Made by a program: the position numbers and the translations under genes | Origin: a virus | Virus record (IMG/VR): IMGVR_UViG_3300002518_000001 | Coordinates: 39,031 to 98,698 of that record | Reading direction: 5' to 3' (one strand) | Length of the DNA: 59,668 nucleotides | Shown: positions 1-8,080 of the stretch, in pieces | Position numbering within the stretch: the stretch's first letter is position 1 | Layout: each line of letters opens with the position of its first letter | Notes under the pieces: model-generated | Database searches by the model: none | Seen by the model: the letters and a program-made list of their open reading frames with translations, nothing else | Told to the model about the DNA's origin: nothing

Positions 1-78
1 GAGTCGGGGGAGAGCCAGAAGAAAGAAGATCCTCCTCCCTTTAAGCCTCCTTCGACTCCATTTTTGGATGACAAGTGA
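1..78 (+). CDS. C-terminal end of an unidentified rightward protein (partial)
   Basis: Frame 1 is open from the window edge and stops at TGA 76-78. The 25 visible residues are charged and then proline-rich (DPPPFKPPSTPFLDDK), the kind of disordered tail seen on many proteins in this window. The gene converges on the leftward gene that ends at 83. The opposite strand is also open here from a TTG at 74, but it has no ribosome binding site and reads as low-complexity sequence. The rightward reading is therefore preferred. Function cannot be judged from this tail. Confidence 0.5.
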   Translation, partial: ESGESQKKEDPPPFKPPSTPFLDDK

Positions 79-82
79 GCGA

Positions 83-835
83 CTAGGGGTTTTGGCGGGC
101 TCGATAGACGATGTGGGTGATAGAGACAGACATCTCTATAGTGGCACTGTCGGTGGTGGCTTTGATAGCATCGCCAGGGTTGATGAGGAAGTGGTCTGTC
201 AGGGTGGCGTCATCAGTCGTGTTGTTGAGGGGGATAACGCGCTGCTCGCTTCCGTCTCGCCTCACGATATAGATGCCGCTTGTTGCGCCGCGAGCACCAG
301 GCTCGACGCCTCCGTGATTCCGGAAGTGTATAGAGGTGACGGTGACAGGGTAGTTGAATGACCAATATCCACCTCTTGTGGGGATAGTGGGAGGAGCGGC
401 AGATCCAGGGTCTCCTTGGATGTCTTGATCGGGGGTTCCGCCAAGGAAGTCGTTTCCAGCCGCGATGCGTTGTGTGTCGGTGCGTCCGGTCATCGATGCA
501 GGCAAGGGCTGATTTCTCTGGTTGACCAGCTTGCCCTCTTGGCGCCGGATGCCAGCCCCTTCTTTAAATAACGTCAGGGTCATAGCCTTGGACTTTCGAC
601 CGTCCGATGGATTTGTGACTATGACGGGCTTGTCGCCGACGCCCATTGTGTTGGTCAAGACGATCTTGAGTTCGTTGGCGGAGTTGAAGGTTGTTGTGAG
701 CGGTGCGATACCGTCCACGGTCACAGTGCTGCCAGACTCAAAGTTTTCGCCTTGCACCAATATGGTTGCCGAGGTGAGTTGGGGAGCGGTGGGGTGCCGC
801 AGGCTGTGGATAATAGGGAAAACAGGTCTACTCAT
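83..835 (-). CDS. IPT/TIG Ig-like virion-type protein
   Basis: A protein of about 250 residues. The N-terminal part (roughly residues 10-90) has the IPT/TIG pattern of an Ig-like beta sandwich: PTAPQLTSATILVQGENF, then a valine/threonine-rich strand series ending in IVTNPSDG. The C-terminal half is also beta-rich. Such domains are common in phage tail and head-surface proteins, where they bind carbohydrate or stabilise the particle. The ATG at 835 was chosen because GAGGA lies 7-8 bases upstream and the start overlaps the end of the preceding leftward gene, indicating translational coupling. A second TIG protein is encoded at 40377-41270. The assignment to the virion is inference. Confidence 0.75.
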   Translation of the reverse strand: MSRPVFPIIHSLRHPTAPQLTSATILVQGENFESGSTVTVDGIAPLTTTFNSANELKIVLTNTMGVGDKPVIVTNPSDGRKSKAMTLTLFKEGAGIRRQEGKLVNQRNQPLPASMTGRTDTQRIAAGNDFLGGTPDQDIQGDPGSAAPPTIPTRGGYWSFNYPVTVTSIHFRNHGGVEPGARGATSGIYIVRRDGSEQRVIPLNNTTDDATLTDHFLINPGDAIKATTDSATIEMSVSITHIVYRARQNP

Positions 836-1508
836 GATCGATGTCCTCGGCATCTATGATTTCGGAAGTTCTGCCCGAAAAGTCGGAGAGGTCAAGCTCT
901 CCGGCTTCGTCTGTCAGGGGTTGCAACTCAGGGGTTGGCTCATTCACCTCAGTGGGAATCAGGCTTAAGGTGTCTGCTGTGATGGGCGGCAGGCTGTGGT
1001 AGTTTTTGTCTGTGGGCATCATGTCCATGAGTTCTTCTGCGGGAACCCCCATGCGTTGACTTAGCACATCAAAGGTCATGGCGTCCAATGCAGCGACGTT
1101 GAATTCAGCACTCATGAAGACAGACGGACCTCCACCGAGAGAGTGTTTGTGATCGTATTGCTTGGGTTCGACGTGCAGCATTCCACGATCGCTCAGGAAG
1201 CTGGCCTCGTCTTTGTTGATTTGTAGCATCAGCTTCATGGCACGTGCTTTGTCGGATGGAGTATGGGAGGTCCGGTACATCGACCAGGTCTCTTCGCGGA
1301 GAGCCCTGAACCGGGACATTGCGATGGCGACATAGTCTTCGTTTTGGATCGCGGATATGGCGGTTTTGGCCTCTTCAGCGAACTCCGTCAGGTATCCACG
1401 CACTGTTGATACGTTGAGGCCCATGATCATCGCGATCTCGGCTTCTGATATGCCGCGTACGCTCATGGCAAAGGCTTGTCTTTTTCTTTCTTCGGATTCC
1501 ATGGACAT
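828..1508 (-). CDS. HTH protein, possible small terminase subunit
   Basis: About 226 residues. An N-terminal helix-turn-helix (roughly residues 5-45, with ISEAEIAMIMGLNVSTVRGYL) is followed by a helical stretch and an acidic tail. HTH plus helical oligomerisation region plus acidic tail resembles phage small terminase subunits, which recognise the packaging site and feed DNA to the large subunit. No large terminase is visible in the window, so a transcription regulator is equally possible. ATG 1508 was chosen because CGGAG precedes it by 7 bases; a TTG at 1523 in the same frame lacks a good site. It is divergent from the ParB-like gene and coupled to the TIG gene downstream. Confidence 0.65.
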   Translation of the reverse strand: MSMESEERKRQAFAMSVRGISEAEIAMIMGLNVSTVRGYLTEFAEEAKTAISAIQNEDYVAIAMSRFRALREETWSMYRTSHTPSDKARAMKLMLQINKDEASFLSDRGMLHVEPKQYDHKHSLGGGPSVFMSAEFNVAALDAMTFDVLSQRMGVPAEELMDMMPTDKNYHSLPPITADTLSLIPTEVNEPTPELQPLTDEAGELDLSDFSGRTSEIIDAEDIDHE

Positions 1509-1695
1509 AGGTTTTCTCCGCAATGCAGTCTGGGTGAATGTTACTCTGCTCCAGAAAATATCTCAACCAACGCATGTGAAAAAATTTAGTCACTAAACGT
1601 TCAGATAGGAAATCAGCGTGTATATATATACTGCGAACGAAGACAAGCGTCGTTGATGTTGTGTCAACACAAACAGTCCTGTGTCAGGAGCGGAT
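1509..1695. promoter_or_regulatory. Divergent control region with palindrome
   Basis: This spacer separates the leftward HTH gene from the rightward ParB-like gene, so it must contain promoters for both. It contains a copy of the dispersed 15-bp palindrome at 1584-1598, an AT-rich alternating run (TATATATATA) near 1620, and a second inverted repeat, TTGTGTCAACACAA, near 1657-1670. I could not assign convincing -35 and -10 boxes. The palindrome just upstream of the parB-like gene would suit autoregulation, which is inference. Confidence 0.5.
1584..1598. repeat. 15-bp palindrome, copy 1
   Basis: ATTTAGTCACTAAAC. The first base differs from the consensus GTTYAGTNACTRAAC. It is intergenic, about 100 bp upstream of the parB-like start. 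Confidence 0.75.
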
Positions 1696-2778
1696 ATGTC
1701 GAAAAAGAAAGCCGAAGAGTCTGTGGCCCCGTCGGGGTTGATGACAGACGCCGATGTTTTGTACCTCCCGAAAGTGGATGGTCAGTCCTTTACGCAAGCA
1801 CAGATCCCGTGGGTTCGCATTGAGCAGCACCCGGACTTTCCCAATTCTCGCGAAAGCTTGGGTGATGTCCGGGGGTTGGAGGCCGGGATTGACGAGTTGG
1901 GGTTAGAGAGCCCGATCGTCGTGTGGCGGCAAGTCGAGGAGGGAGAGCCCGATCGCTTCTTTCTGATCAGTGGGTTCCGACGTCACCACGCTCTGCAAAA
2001 CCTCGCAGCGGAAGATCCTGTTGGTTTCAACAATGTGTTTCCGCGAATCCCTGTGCATATCTTCGAGGGAAAGGTGGACGATGCGATGTTCCACAACTTG
2101 AGCGAAAACTCGAATCGCTCTAACCCTAACATGGTCGAGTTTGGGTTGTACGTCGATCGCTTGATCGCACGAGGGCACAGGCAGGCTGAGATCGCCGAGC
2201 GAGTGGGTCGATCCAAGGGATGGGTGAGCGGTTGCCGAAAGTTCGCGACCTCCAAAGAAGTCCACCCGGACACACGGATGGCGATTCGAAACGGAGTGAT
2301 CGATTACAATATGGGGTATCGTCTGTCGCGAAAGCCGCTCAAGGATCAGCAGGCTTTCATCAGCGAGCTTACGGCACTGATCAAGGAGTTCGGAGAGGAC
2401 GCACCAGAGGTTCGCGAGAAGAAAAAGTCGGCCAAGGCTGCTGCGACTACTACGAAGCCGCGTGGTCGATTGGCATTGCGGCGTCAGTTGGCCTTGATCT
2501 CCGAAATGGACTTGTCGGAACACGACAGGGCCTTGGATACGCTGTGGGACGGGTTGGACAAGGATGACCGATCCCTGCTGGCTCTGGTCATGGAAATGGT
2601 TCACTATTTTGGTGTGATCAAGGGACTCACGTACGCCGACGGTTTCGACATCGATTGGGAGAAGTCAAGACCTCCGTTTGTGATCGAACCGGATGCCTTG
2701 GACATCACGACTGTGGTGAGTGAGGATGGAGCGACGAGTACACCGTATGTTCCCCCGAAGGAGGCGAAAGAAGCCTAA
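1696..2778 (+). CDS. parB: ParB/RepB/Spo0J-family protein
   Basis: 360 residues. The ParB N-terminal (CTPase) domain is visible at about residues 40-150: the PNSRESL segment, GLEAGIDELGLESPIVVW, the phosphate-binding GFRRHHAL motif (equivalent to GERRxRA) and ENSNR (the ENxxR motif). An HTH follows (HRQAEIAERVGRSKGWVSG, about residues 155-175). The C-terminal 130 residues match nothing I recognise. Family members load at palindromic parS sites and spread as clamps to segregate DNA; some phage copies act as regulators or nucleases. No ParA is visible. The ATG at 1696 has AGGAG five bases upstream. A plausible target is the dispersed 15-bp palindrome, one copy of which lies just upstream; that link is inference. 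Confidence 0.88.
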   Translation: MSKKKAEESVAPSGLMTDADVLYLPKVDGQSFTQAQIPWVRIEQHPDFPNSRESLGDVRGLEAGIDELGLESPIVVWRQVEEGEPDRFFLISGFRRHHALQNLAAEDPVGFNNVFPRIPVHIFEGKVDDAMFHNLSENSNRSNPNMVEFGLYVDRLIARGHRQAEIAERVGRSKGWVSGCRKFATSKEVHPDTRMAIRNGVIDYNMGYRLSRKPLKDQQAFISELTALIKEFGEDAPEVREKKKSAKAAATTTKPRGRLALRRQLALISEMDLSEHDRALDTLWDGLDKDDRSLLALVMEMVHYFGVIKGLTYADGFDIDWEKSRPPFVIEPDALDITTVVSEDGATSTPYVPPKEAKEA

Positions 2779-3170
2779 TGGCAGAGCAAGGCAAGGCTGT
2801 CGCAGCGGTTATCCCTGTGACAGATGCGTGGAATGCTGTCGTGTTGGAAGACGGAAACGTTTTAATGCAGCACCGAATGGCATTTATCCAAGGCACCCCG
2901 GACTATGTGGATTTGAGTGACCCAAGTGAGCATGACCAACTTGTATTGGAGGAGCTTCAAAAGATGGACTCCGAGCGAGTGTTGGTTCGATGTCTGTACT
3001 TGGGAGAGGATGGTTCGGTATCTTACGATGTTCACGGGGTCTCGCCTATGGGGATTCCGGTAGATCCGTTCACGGCGTTGGGCTCAGCAGGACCAAGTGC
3101 GGGTCGGTATATCCGGCGAGAGCAGCGTAATTTTGAGACATCTCATGTCATGGTGCCAGATTCAACGTAG
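2778..3170 (+). CDS. Unidentified 130-residue protein coupled to ParB-like gene
   Basis: The start ATG overlaps the TAA of the ParB-like gene by one base (TAATG), so the two are translationally coupled and probably act together. The protein is acidic in the middle and contains VLEDGNVLMQHRMAFIQG and a segment GRYIRREQRNFE near its C-terminus. I recognise no domain, signal peptide or membrane segment. A strong hairpin follows the stop and may end this two-gene unit. Confidence 0.8.
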   Translation: MAEQGKAVAAVIPVTDAWNAVVLEDGNVLMQHRMAFIQGTPDYVDLSDPSEHDQLVLEELQKMDSERVLVRCLYLGEDGSVSYDVHGVSPMGIPVDPFTALGSAGPSAGRYIRREQRNFETSHVMVPDST

Positions 3171-3181
3171 AGGTGTAGGTT

Positions 3182-3208
3182 TCCCCAAGAGAGGGGGTCT
3201 CTTGGGGA
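3182..3208 (+). terminator. Hairpin after the ParB-like operon
   Basis: A 10-bp perfect stem, TCCCCAAGAG with CTCTTGGGGA, closes a 7-base loop 12 bases after the stop of the preceding gene. The bases after it (TAACTCTTG) are only weakly T-rich, so it may be an mRNA 3'-end stabiliser rather than an intrinsic terminator. Confidence 0.5.
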
Positions 3209-3290
3209 TAACTCTTGTTGAATTCGTGGTTTTCGTGTACGCTTCTGTGTAAAAGGAGCCCGTTTTATCAGGGCAGCACAGGAGAGCATT

Positions 3291-3992
3291 ATGCGAAAAA
3301 GCCAATTAGCTTCAAAACAAGGTCTTCCTCCCGGAGCGGGGATTGCCCCGCCTGCCGCGTTGCAGGCGGTTCGCGAGTTCATGCCAGGGCATGACGCCGT
3401 TGCGGTTCAATCGAACAACCAAGACGCCACTTTGGCGAATGCGATTGACAATATGCCGGGTCGGCAGATGAGTCGAGAAGACCGAATGGACCGTCGAGCA
3501 GAAGGTGTTCGTCAAGACGCAGCACATTTGCGTCGTGAGACGAACACGGGTGCGACGCATCGCCGCAGTCGATACAAAGGTCGAACTGCCGAGTATGGGA
3601 CCGCAGCGGAGCGATTTGCTCGCCGTGCGGCCCAAAATCAATCAACACTCGATACCCACCAGGCGTTCTACGAAGGCGGCGAAGTCGAGGAGGTCGAACA
3701 GGGTTCGGTGGATATGGTTCCGTTTGTGTCGGGCGAGGTCACGGCAGAGCAGCAGCAAAACCTGCAAGATGAAGCCGCTTCTCTGAATATCTCGGCGGCC
3801 GATCGGTTTGCGAGTCGGGTGAAGTCGAAAGACTCTCTTGGTTCTCGGCGTCGTCGGAATCGCGATGCACTGCGGGCCGAGATGGAAGCGGATGGACTTT
3901 TGGAACCGGAAGCGTCTTCCGGAGAGTCCTCCTCTGAGTCGAACTCTGAGATCGCGGGCCAAGAGTTGAAGGCAATACCTTCCTTGCTTTAG
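3291..3992 (+). CDS. Unidentified charged 233-residue protein
   Basis: The start has CAGGAGAGC upstream. The sequence is hydrophilic and helical, rich in Arg, Glu and Gln, with no membrane segment or cysteine cluster. It has a basic middle (RRSRYKGR), a second basic patch (LGSRRRRNRDALR) and a serine/glutamate tail. Its place two genes before the portal suggests a head-assembly or virion-internal role, but nothing in the sequence proves this. It is followed after 7 bases by a copy of the dispersed palindrome. Confidence 0.75.
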   Translation: MRKSQLASKQGLPPGAGIAPPAALQAVREFMPGHDAVAVQSNNQDATLANAIDNMPGRQMSREDRMDRRAEGVRQDAAHLRRETNTGATHRRSRYKGRTAEYGTAAERFARRAAQNQSTLDTHQAFYEGGEVEEVEQGSVDMVPFVSGEVTAEQQQNLQDEAASLNISAADRFASRVKSKDSLGSRRRRNRDALRAEMEADGLLEPEASSGESSSESNSEIAGQELKAIPSLL

Positions 3993-3998
3993 GGTTGT

Positions 3999-4013
3999 GT
4001 TCAGTCACTAAAC
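3999..4013. repeat. 15-bp palindrome, copy 2
   Basis: GTTCAGTCACTAAAC, seven bases after the TAG of the preceding gene and 53 bases before the next start. The right half-site is the ACTAAAC variant. Confidence 0.85.
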
Positions 4014-4066
4014 TCTTTCGGCAGATTTGATTTCTCTGACTTCTCTTTGTTCCAAGGGGCACTCCG

Positions 4067-4861
4067 ATGTCAAAGCAGGGGCAGCAGGCATTCCCGGTCG
4101 TTCGGGATCGCGAAACATCGGGCAATAGCACAGGTGGTGTTGCACCTCCGGGGTACGGAGCGCACGACAAAGAAGATCATTTGTGGATTATTCCCAAGTT
4201 CGCGATCCACCCGATCACAAAGAGGTTGGAGGCCACGGCAGGGTTGTTTTATCGAATGTGGCCAGAGCATGTCTCTGCGTTGTTGGAGATGCGTGACGAG
4301 GGATGGCCGCACATTGAGATTGTTCGAGTTGCCAAGGAGTTCTGGGGTCGTCAACAAGAGGCGTATCAGAAAGATGAAGCCTTGGTGCAGCAGTACAAAG
4401 AGCAGTCTCACTCGCAGCGAATGCAGGAAGGGCAGAATTTGCAGGCGGGTGCAGCAGGTCTGTTGCCACCGGAAGTGGCACAGCAGATGGAGCAGGGACA
4501 GGAAGATCCCGAATTGCAACGCAGCTTATCTTTAATGCCGACGTCGGAGTATCGTCGGGCGTTGGCAGAGTATAAAGATAAGCATAGCCAGGGTCGTCGG
4601 CACGGTCGGCGTCCGCCATTTACACGAAGTCAGCGAGGTTCTGCCATGGAAACGATGACACGAAGACAGCACCGTTCATGGGGGAGGGGTGGTGGTTTCG
4701 CTGTTCTGACCAAAGCAGATGTCACCGGGGAAGAGGTCGATACGCCGAAAAGATTGCGCGATAAGCGCGAGATGTCTTTTACGCGAAAAGATACAGGCGT
4801 GGCGAATGCTGCGTTCTCGGCACCGTCTGACTCAAATGTTGATCATCGAGGTACGTCGTGA
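4067..4861 (+). CDS. Unidentified pre-portal protein with GFAV-LTK motif
   Basis: 264 residues. An ordered segment, HDKEDHLWIIPKFAIHP, is followed by a Trp-containing helical part and a Gln-rich stretch. The C-terminal third is basic and contains GGGFAVLTKAD, a variant of the GFGV-x-x-K peptide repeated across this window. The stop overlaps the GTG start of the portal gene, so expression is coupled to the portal. A head-completion or virion-internal role fits the position but is not shown by the sequence. Confidence 0.75.
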   Translation: MSKQGQQAFPVVRDRETSGNSTGGVAPPGYGAHDKEDHLWIIPKFAIHPITKRLEATAGLFYRMWPEHVSALLEMRDEGWPHIEIVRVAKEFWGRQQEAYQKDEALVQQYKEQSHSQRMQEGQNLQAGAAGLLPPEVAQQMEQGQEDPELQRSLSLMPTSEYRRALAEYKDKHSQGRRHGRRPPFTRSQRGSAMETMTRRQHRSWGRGGGFAVLTKADVTGEEVDTPKRLRDKREMSFTRKDTGVANAAFSAPSDSNVDHRGTS

Positions 4862-7800
4862 GTCTGTCGAGTTTCTATACGAATTCGGGAAAAGCACAGA
4901 CGATGACGGAGGCTCCTGTCAGGAGAGCTTCTATTGTTGCTCCAGGGTTGCCGGTTGTGTCGGGTGGCAGTAAGGGGCAACCCATTGTTAATGATGGACT
5001 CCGTTTAGTTGGAGGGTTGGATGTGTTGTCTACGAATTTGGGTATGGAGCCCGGATTCAAGGCTGCTAAGAGCCATGGAGCTTCGCAACAACTCAAGCGT
5101 CTCCCCGCAACAACAGACCTCACAGCGGCTCGCGGCCCGCGAGCACGCTTCTTTGACCCTCTTTCCTTGGTCTATGCTTCAGGGTATCGCGATCGTCGCT
5201 TCAGCTTGACCTATGACACGATACGCCGAACGGTGTATCAGTTGTCATTATTGGGCTCTATTATCCTGACGCGGATCTACCAGGTTGCTTCGTTTGCACA
5301 GCCGTATCGCGAGAACCAACAGATTGGCTTCAAAATTGGCTACAAGGACGACACGTATATTCCGCGAGAAGAGCAGCGTCGCGAGATAGTCGAGCTGGAG
5401 AGGATGGTTATGGCGTGTGGGTTTGATCGGAACCCACACAACACGGAGCCTCGCGATGACTTTGAGACATTCTTGAAGAAAATCACCCGCGACTCTTTGC
5501 AGTTTGATCAGATGTGTGCCGTTAAAGGCACTTGGGTTGAGCTTGCTGATGGTACAGGAGTTCCCGTTGAGTGTATTGAATCTGGAATGGTGGTGCGCTC
5601 TCACAATGGGGTGGAGCGAGAAGTTATCCATCCCACCTCACGGCTCTATTCAGGTGAGATGGTTGAGATTCAGGTGCGAGGACAACGGTTAAATGTGACC
5701 ACAGGCCATCCTTTGTTGGTGGCAAAGAGGTCTTCGGTTGATGGAAACGCGGTGGCTTTCAAAGAGCCTGAGTGGATCGCCGCTGGCGAAGTGACAGATC
5801 GGGATTACGCACTCTACCCAAGACCGCTCTTGGGCAGAGAAGATATATCCTTGGATGTATTCGCCCAAGAGCCAAGGAAATTCCCTGTTGGCCCAATGGA
5901 TCGTTTAGTGGAGTTGGCTGATTGTCATCCAAAAACGGCCAGAGATATTCTTTCGGGAACGTACAAGAAGAATGGGCTACTTGTTGCCGAGGTGAAGGCA
6001 CTTGCCAAAGAGCTTGGTGTCTCTATGGAGTACAAGAGAACTTGGCAACCTAAGACGGAATTGACGACTGCTTGGGGAAGGTTTCTTGGGTTGTATTGTG
6101 CTGAAGGGCATGTGCAGGGTACATCGGTACGTTTGACATTCCATGAAGACGAAGCGGGTCTCGTTGAATTCGTCCGAAGCTTTGGTTCACTGTATGGTAT
6201 CGAAAGTTCAGTCACTGAATATCTTGACCGTGCAGGAGTAACGGTTATTCTTTACTCTTCTGCACTCGCTGAGTTTTTGAAAAATCATTGTGGTACAGGC
6301 TCCAGCGAAAAGAGAGTCCCATCATTCATACTTGGTGCTCAGAAGATGGTGAAGGAGCATTTTCTTTTGGGTTACTTGGAGGGTGATGGTCATCTCAAAA
6401 AGACAACAGCCCACTTCACCACGACCTCACGCAATTTGTTTACAGGTCTTCGCCTTCTCTTTGCGGATCAGGGCATCTATGTTGCAGAGGTGAAAGTACC
6501 CTCTGCAAGAGAACAGTGGGACGAACAATATGCTGGTTCGTTGTCAGGCCCGGCTTATCGAACGTTGGCTCGGAGTTTGGGTTTACCTGTGGAGGAACCC
6601 AGTAAAGAGCGCAAGTCGTACCATGTGGGAGAGAAGTTCTTTTATGTGAAGGTCTCTGCTGTTCGCAAGTACGAAGTGGAGAACTTGCGTGTCTTCAATA
6701 TGGAGGTGGAGGAAGACCACAGCTACGTGGCAGAGGGAATTGTCAACCACAATTGTTTTGAGATCGTGCCCGATTCGAAGGGCCGACCTGCTGAGTTCCA
6801 CGCAGTAGACGCAGCAACGATCCGCTTGGCGGCAACGTACGACAACCACAAACCAGGTAAGGCTCCTCGCAAGTTTCATTCGGCAGAGTTCTCCGAAGAT
6901 TGGAAGCAAGAGCGGGACTTGGGCGAAGACTTTGTGGTGCAAGATGACCAGATTCAGACGGTCCAGGTCATTCACGGGAAGATCGAAAACATCTTCACTG
7001 CCGGAGACATGGCGTTTGGGATTCGCAATCCGAGGTCGGATCTGTGGGTCAACGGATATGGTTTCTCCGAGACAGAGATGTGCTTGAGCACGGTTTTGCG
7101 AATGCTGTGGTCCGAAGAGTATAACGCTCGAAACTTCCGCCAGGGGAACATGAGCGGTGGCTTCTTGAACCTGAAAGGGGAGACGTACGATCCCGGAACC
7201 ATCGAGACTTTTAAGCGGGTCATTCGTGCGAATGCATTGGGGTGGGAGAACGCACACCGCGTGCCTATCTTGCAGATCCCTGAAGGCATCGAGTTCGTCA
7301 ATCTCCAGCGAGGCAATCGCGAGATGGAGTATGGTCGTTGGCAAGAGTATTTGCTGAAGATCATCTCTGGCGTTTACCAAATCGACCCGGCTGAGATCAA
7401 CTTTGATATTGGGAAAGCAAGCTCCCAAGGCCAGCCGATGTTCGAGAACAAGGCTGAATGGAAAATCAAGTATTCGAAAGACAAGGGATTGCGACCGCTT
7501 TTGCGTTTCTTGGCTCGGCAGATTTCGAAGTACATCATTGAGCCCCTGAACCCCGATCTGTATTTCGATTTCGTGGGCTTGGACAAGATGAGCGAGCCGG
7601 AAAGGATCGATCTTTTGACGCGACAGGTTACGACGTATTTGACGATCAACGAAGGTCGCGAGAAAGAGGGTCGAGACCCGGTTGTCGGCGGCGACGTGAT
7701 CTTGAATCCTGTTTATTTTCAAGCCAAGGCTCAAGCGGAGCAGGTTCCGATCAAGGCAGACAATCCGATGGCACCGTGGGCGACATCTGGAGACGGAGAC

Positions 7801-8001
7801 CCCTTGGAGCACGGAACGGCACCCGCTATTCCTCTTTATTTTCAGGAGGGAGGTGAGGACTTTGATCCAGCACCACCTCCGATGGACCCCGGTGGGATGC
7901 CTCCGGGGATGGAGCCTCCGGGGGGTGGGGCGGGCATGCCAATACCCGGCATGATCGGTAGTCCCGGAGGACCAGGGCCAGGAACACCAGGGGCTATCTA
8001 A
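4858..8001 (+). CDS. Phage portal protein interrupted by an intein
   Basis: 1047 residues including an in-frame intein (residues 220-632). The spliced extein would be 634 residues. Portal features include LSLVYASGYRDRRFSLTYDTIRR and the segment running from DSLQFDQM into CFEIVPDSKGRPAEFHAVDAATIR, typical of the portal core. FGIRNPRSD, the Asn/Gly-rich crown region and VYQIDPAEINFD follow. The tail is a low-complexity Gly/Pro/Met run. Portal dodecamers form the DNA entry vertex and dock the terminase. The GTG at 4858 was chosen because GAGGT lies five bases upstream and it overlaps the previous stop; the next ATG (4903) has no clear site. The intein sits exactly in a conserved core loop, so splicing is required for function. 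Confidence 0.93.
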   Translation: MSLSSFYTNSGKAQTMTEAPVRRASIVAPGLPVVSGGSKGQPIVNDGLRLVGGLDVLSTNLGMEPGFKAAKSHGASQQLKRLPATTDLTAARGPRARFFDPLSLVYASGYRDRRFSLTYDTIRRTVYQLSLLGSIILTRIYQVASFAQPYRENQQIGFKIGYKDDTYIPREEQRREIVELERMVMACGFDRNPHNTEPRDDFETFLKKITRDSLQFDQMCAVKGTWVELADGTGVPVECIESGMVVRSHNGVEREVIHPTSRLYSGEMVEIQVRGQRLNVTTGHPLLVAKRSSVDGNAVAFKEPEWIAAGEVTDRDYALYPRPLLGREDISLDVFAQEPRKFPVGPMDRLVELADCHPKTARDILSGTYKKNGLLVAEVKALAKELGVSMEYKRTWQPKTELTTAWGRFLGLYCAEGHVQGTSVRLTFHEDEAGLVEFVRSFGSLYGIESSVTEYLDRAGVTVILYSSALAEFLKNHCGTGSSEKRVPSFILGAQKMVKEHFLLGYLEGDGHLKKTTAHFTTTSRNLFTGLRLLFADQGIYVAEVKVPSAREQWDEQYAGSLSGPAYRTLARSLGLPVEEPSKERKSYHVGEKFFYVKVSAVRKYEVENLRVFNMEVEEDHSYVAEGIVNHNCFEIVPDSKGRPAEFHAVDAATIRLAATYDNHKPGKAPRKFHSAEFSEDWKQERDLGEDFVVQDDQIQTVQVIHGKIENIFTAGDMAFGIRNPRSDLWVNGYGFSETEMCLSTVLRMLWSEEYNARNFRQGNMSGGFLNLKGETYDPGTIETFKRVIRANALGWENAHRVPILQIPEGIEFVNLQRGNREMEYGRWQEYLLKIISGVYQIDPAEINFDIGKASSQGQPMFENKAEWKIKYSKDKGLRPLLRFLARQISKYIIEPLNPDLYFDFVGLDKMSEPERIDLLTRQVTTYLTINEGREKEGRDPVVGGDVILNPVYFQAKAQAEQVPIKADNPMAPWATSGDGDPLEHGTAPAIPLYFQEGGEDFDPAPPPMDPGGMPPGMEPPGGGAGMPIPGMIGSPGGPGPGTPGAI
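5515..6753 (+). mobile_element. Intein with LAGLIDADG homing endonuclease, inside portal
   Basis: 413 residues from Cys220 to Asn632 of the precursor. The N-terminal splicing block starts CAVKGTWVEL, block B is TTGHPLLV (TxxH), and block G ends EGIVNHN followed by Cys+1, so all nucleophiles for class 1 splicing are present. Two LAGLIDADG-type helices, LGLYCAEGH and LLGYLEGDGH, give a DOD homing endonuclease. A copy of the 15-bp palindrome lies inside it at 6206-6220, read as SSVTE between the two helices. All key residues look intact, so both splicing and homing may be active. Confidence 0.93.
6206..6220. repeat. 15-bp palindrome, copy 3 (inside intein)
   Basis: GTTCAGTCACTGAAT within coding sequence, translated SSVTEY in the endonuclease region of the intein. 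One of five coding copies, all in the same frame. Confidence 0.8.
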
Positions 8002-8044
8002 TGTGGGCTGATTTGTGATATAGAACAAATGGGTCCAGCGGATT

Positions 8045-8059
8045 GTTCAGTAGCTGAAC
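8045..8059. repeat. 15-bp palindrome, copy 4
   Basis: GTTCAGTAGCTGAAC between the portal stop and the next start, followed directly by seven Ts. Here it could double as a short intrinsic terminator. Confidence 0.85.
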
Positions 8060-8080
8060 TTTTTTTGCCGGGAGTGTGGC

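Noticed and set aside
1-74. Leftward partial gene starting at TTG 74
   Set aside because: No ribosome binding site and low-complexity translation; the rightward frame on the same bases reads as a normal proline-rich C-terminus.
6583-8028. Long leftward open frame opposite the portal
   Set aside because: It mirrors the codon pattern of the portal gene, has no ribosome binding site and shows no protein-like motifs. The same applies to leftward frames opposite the scaffold (20058-21419) and the last giant gene (56531-57871).
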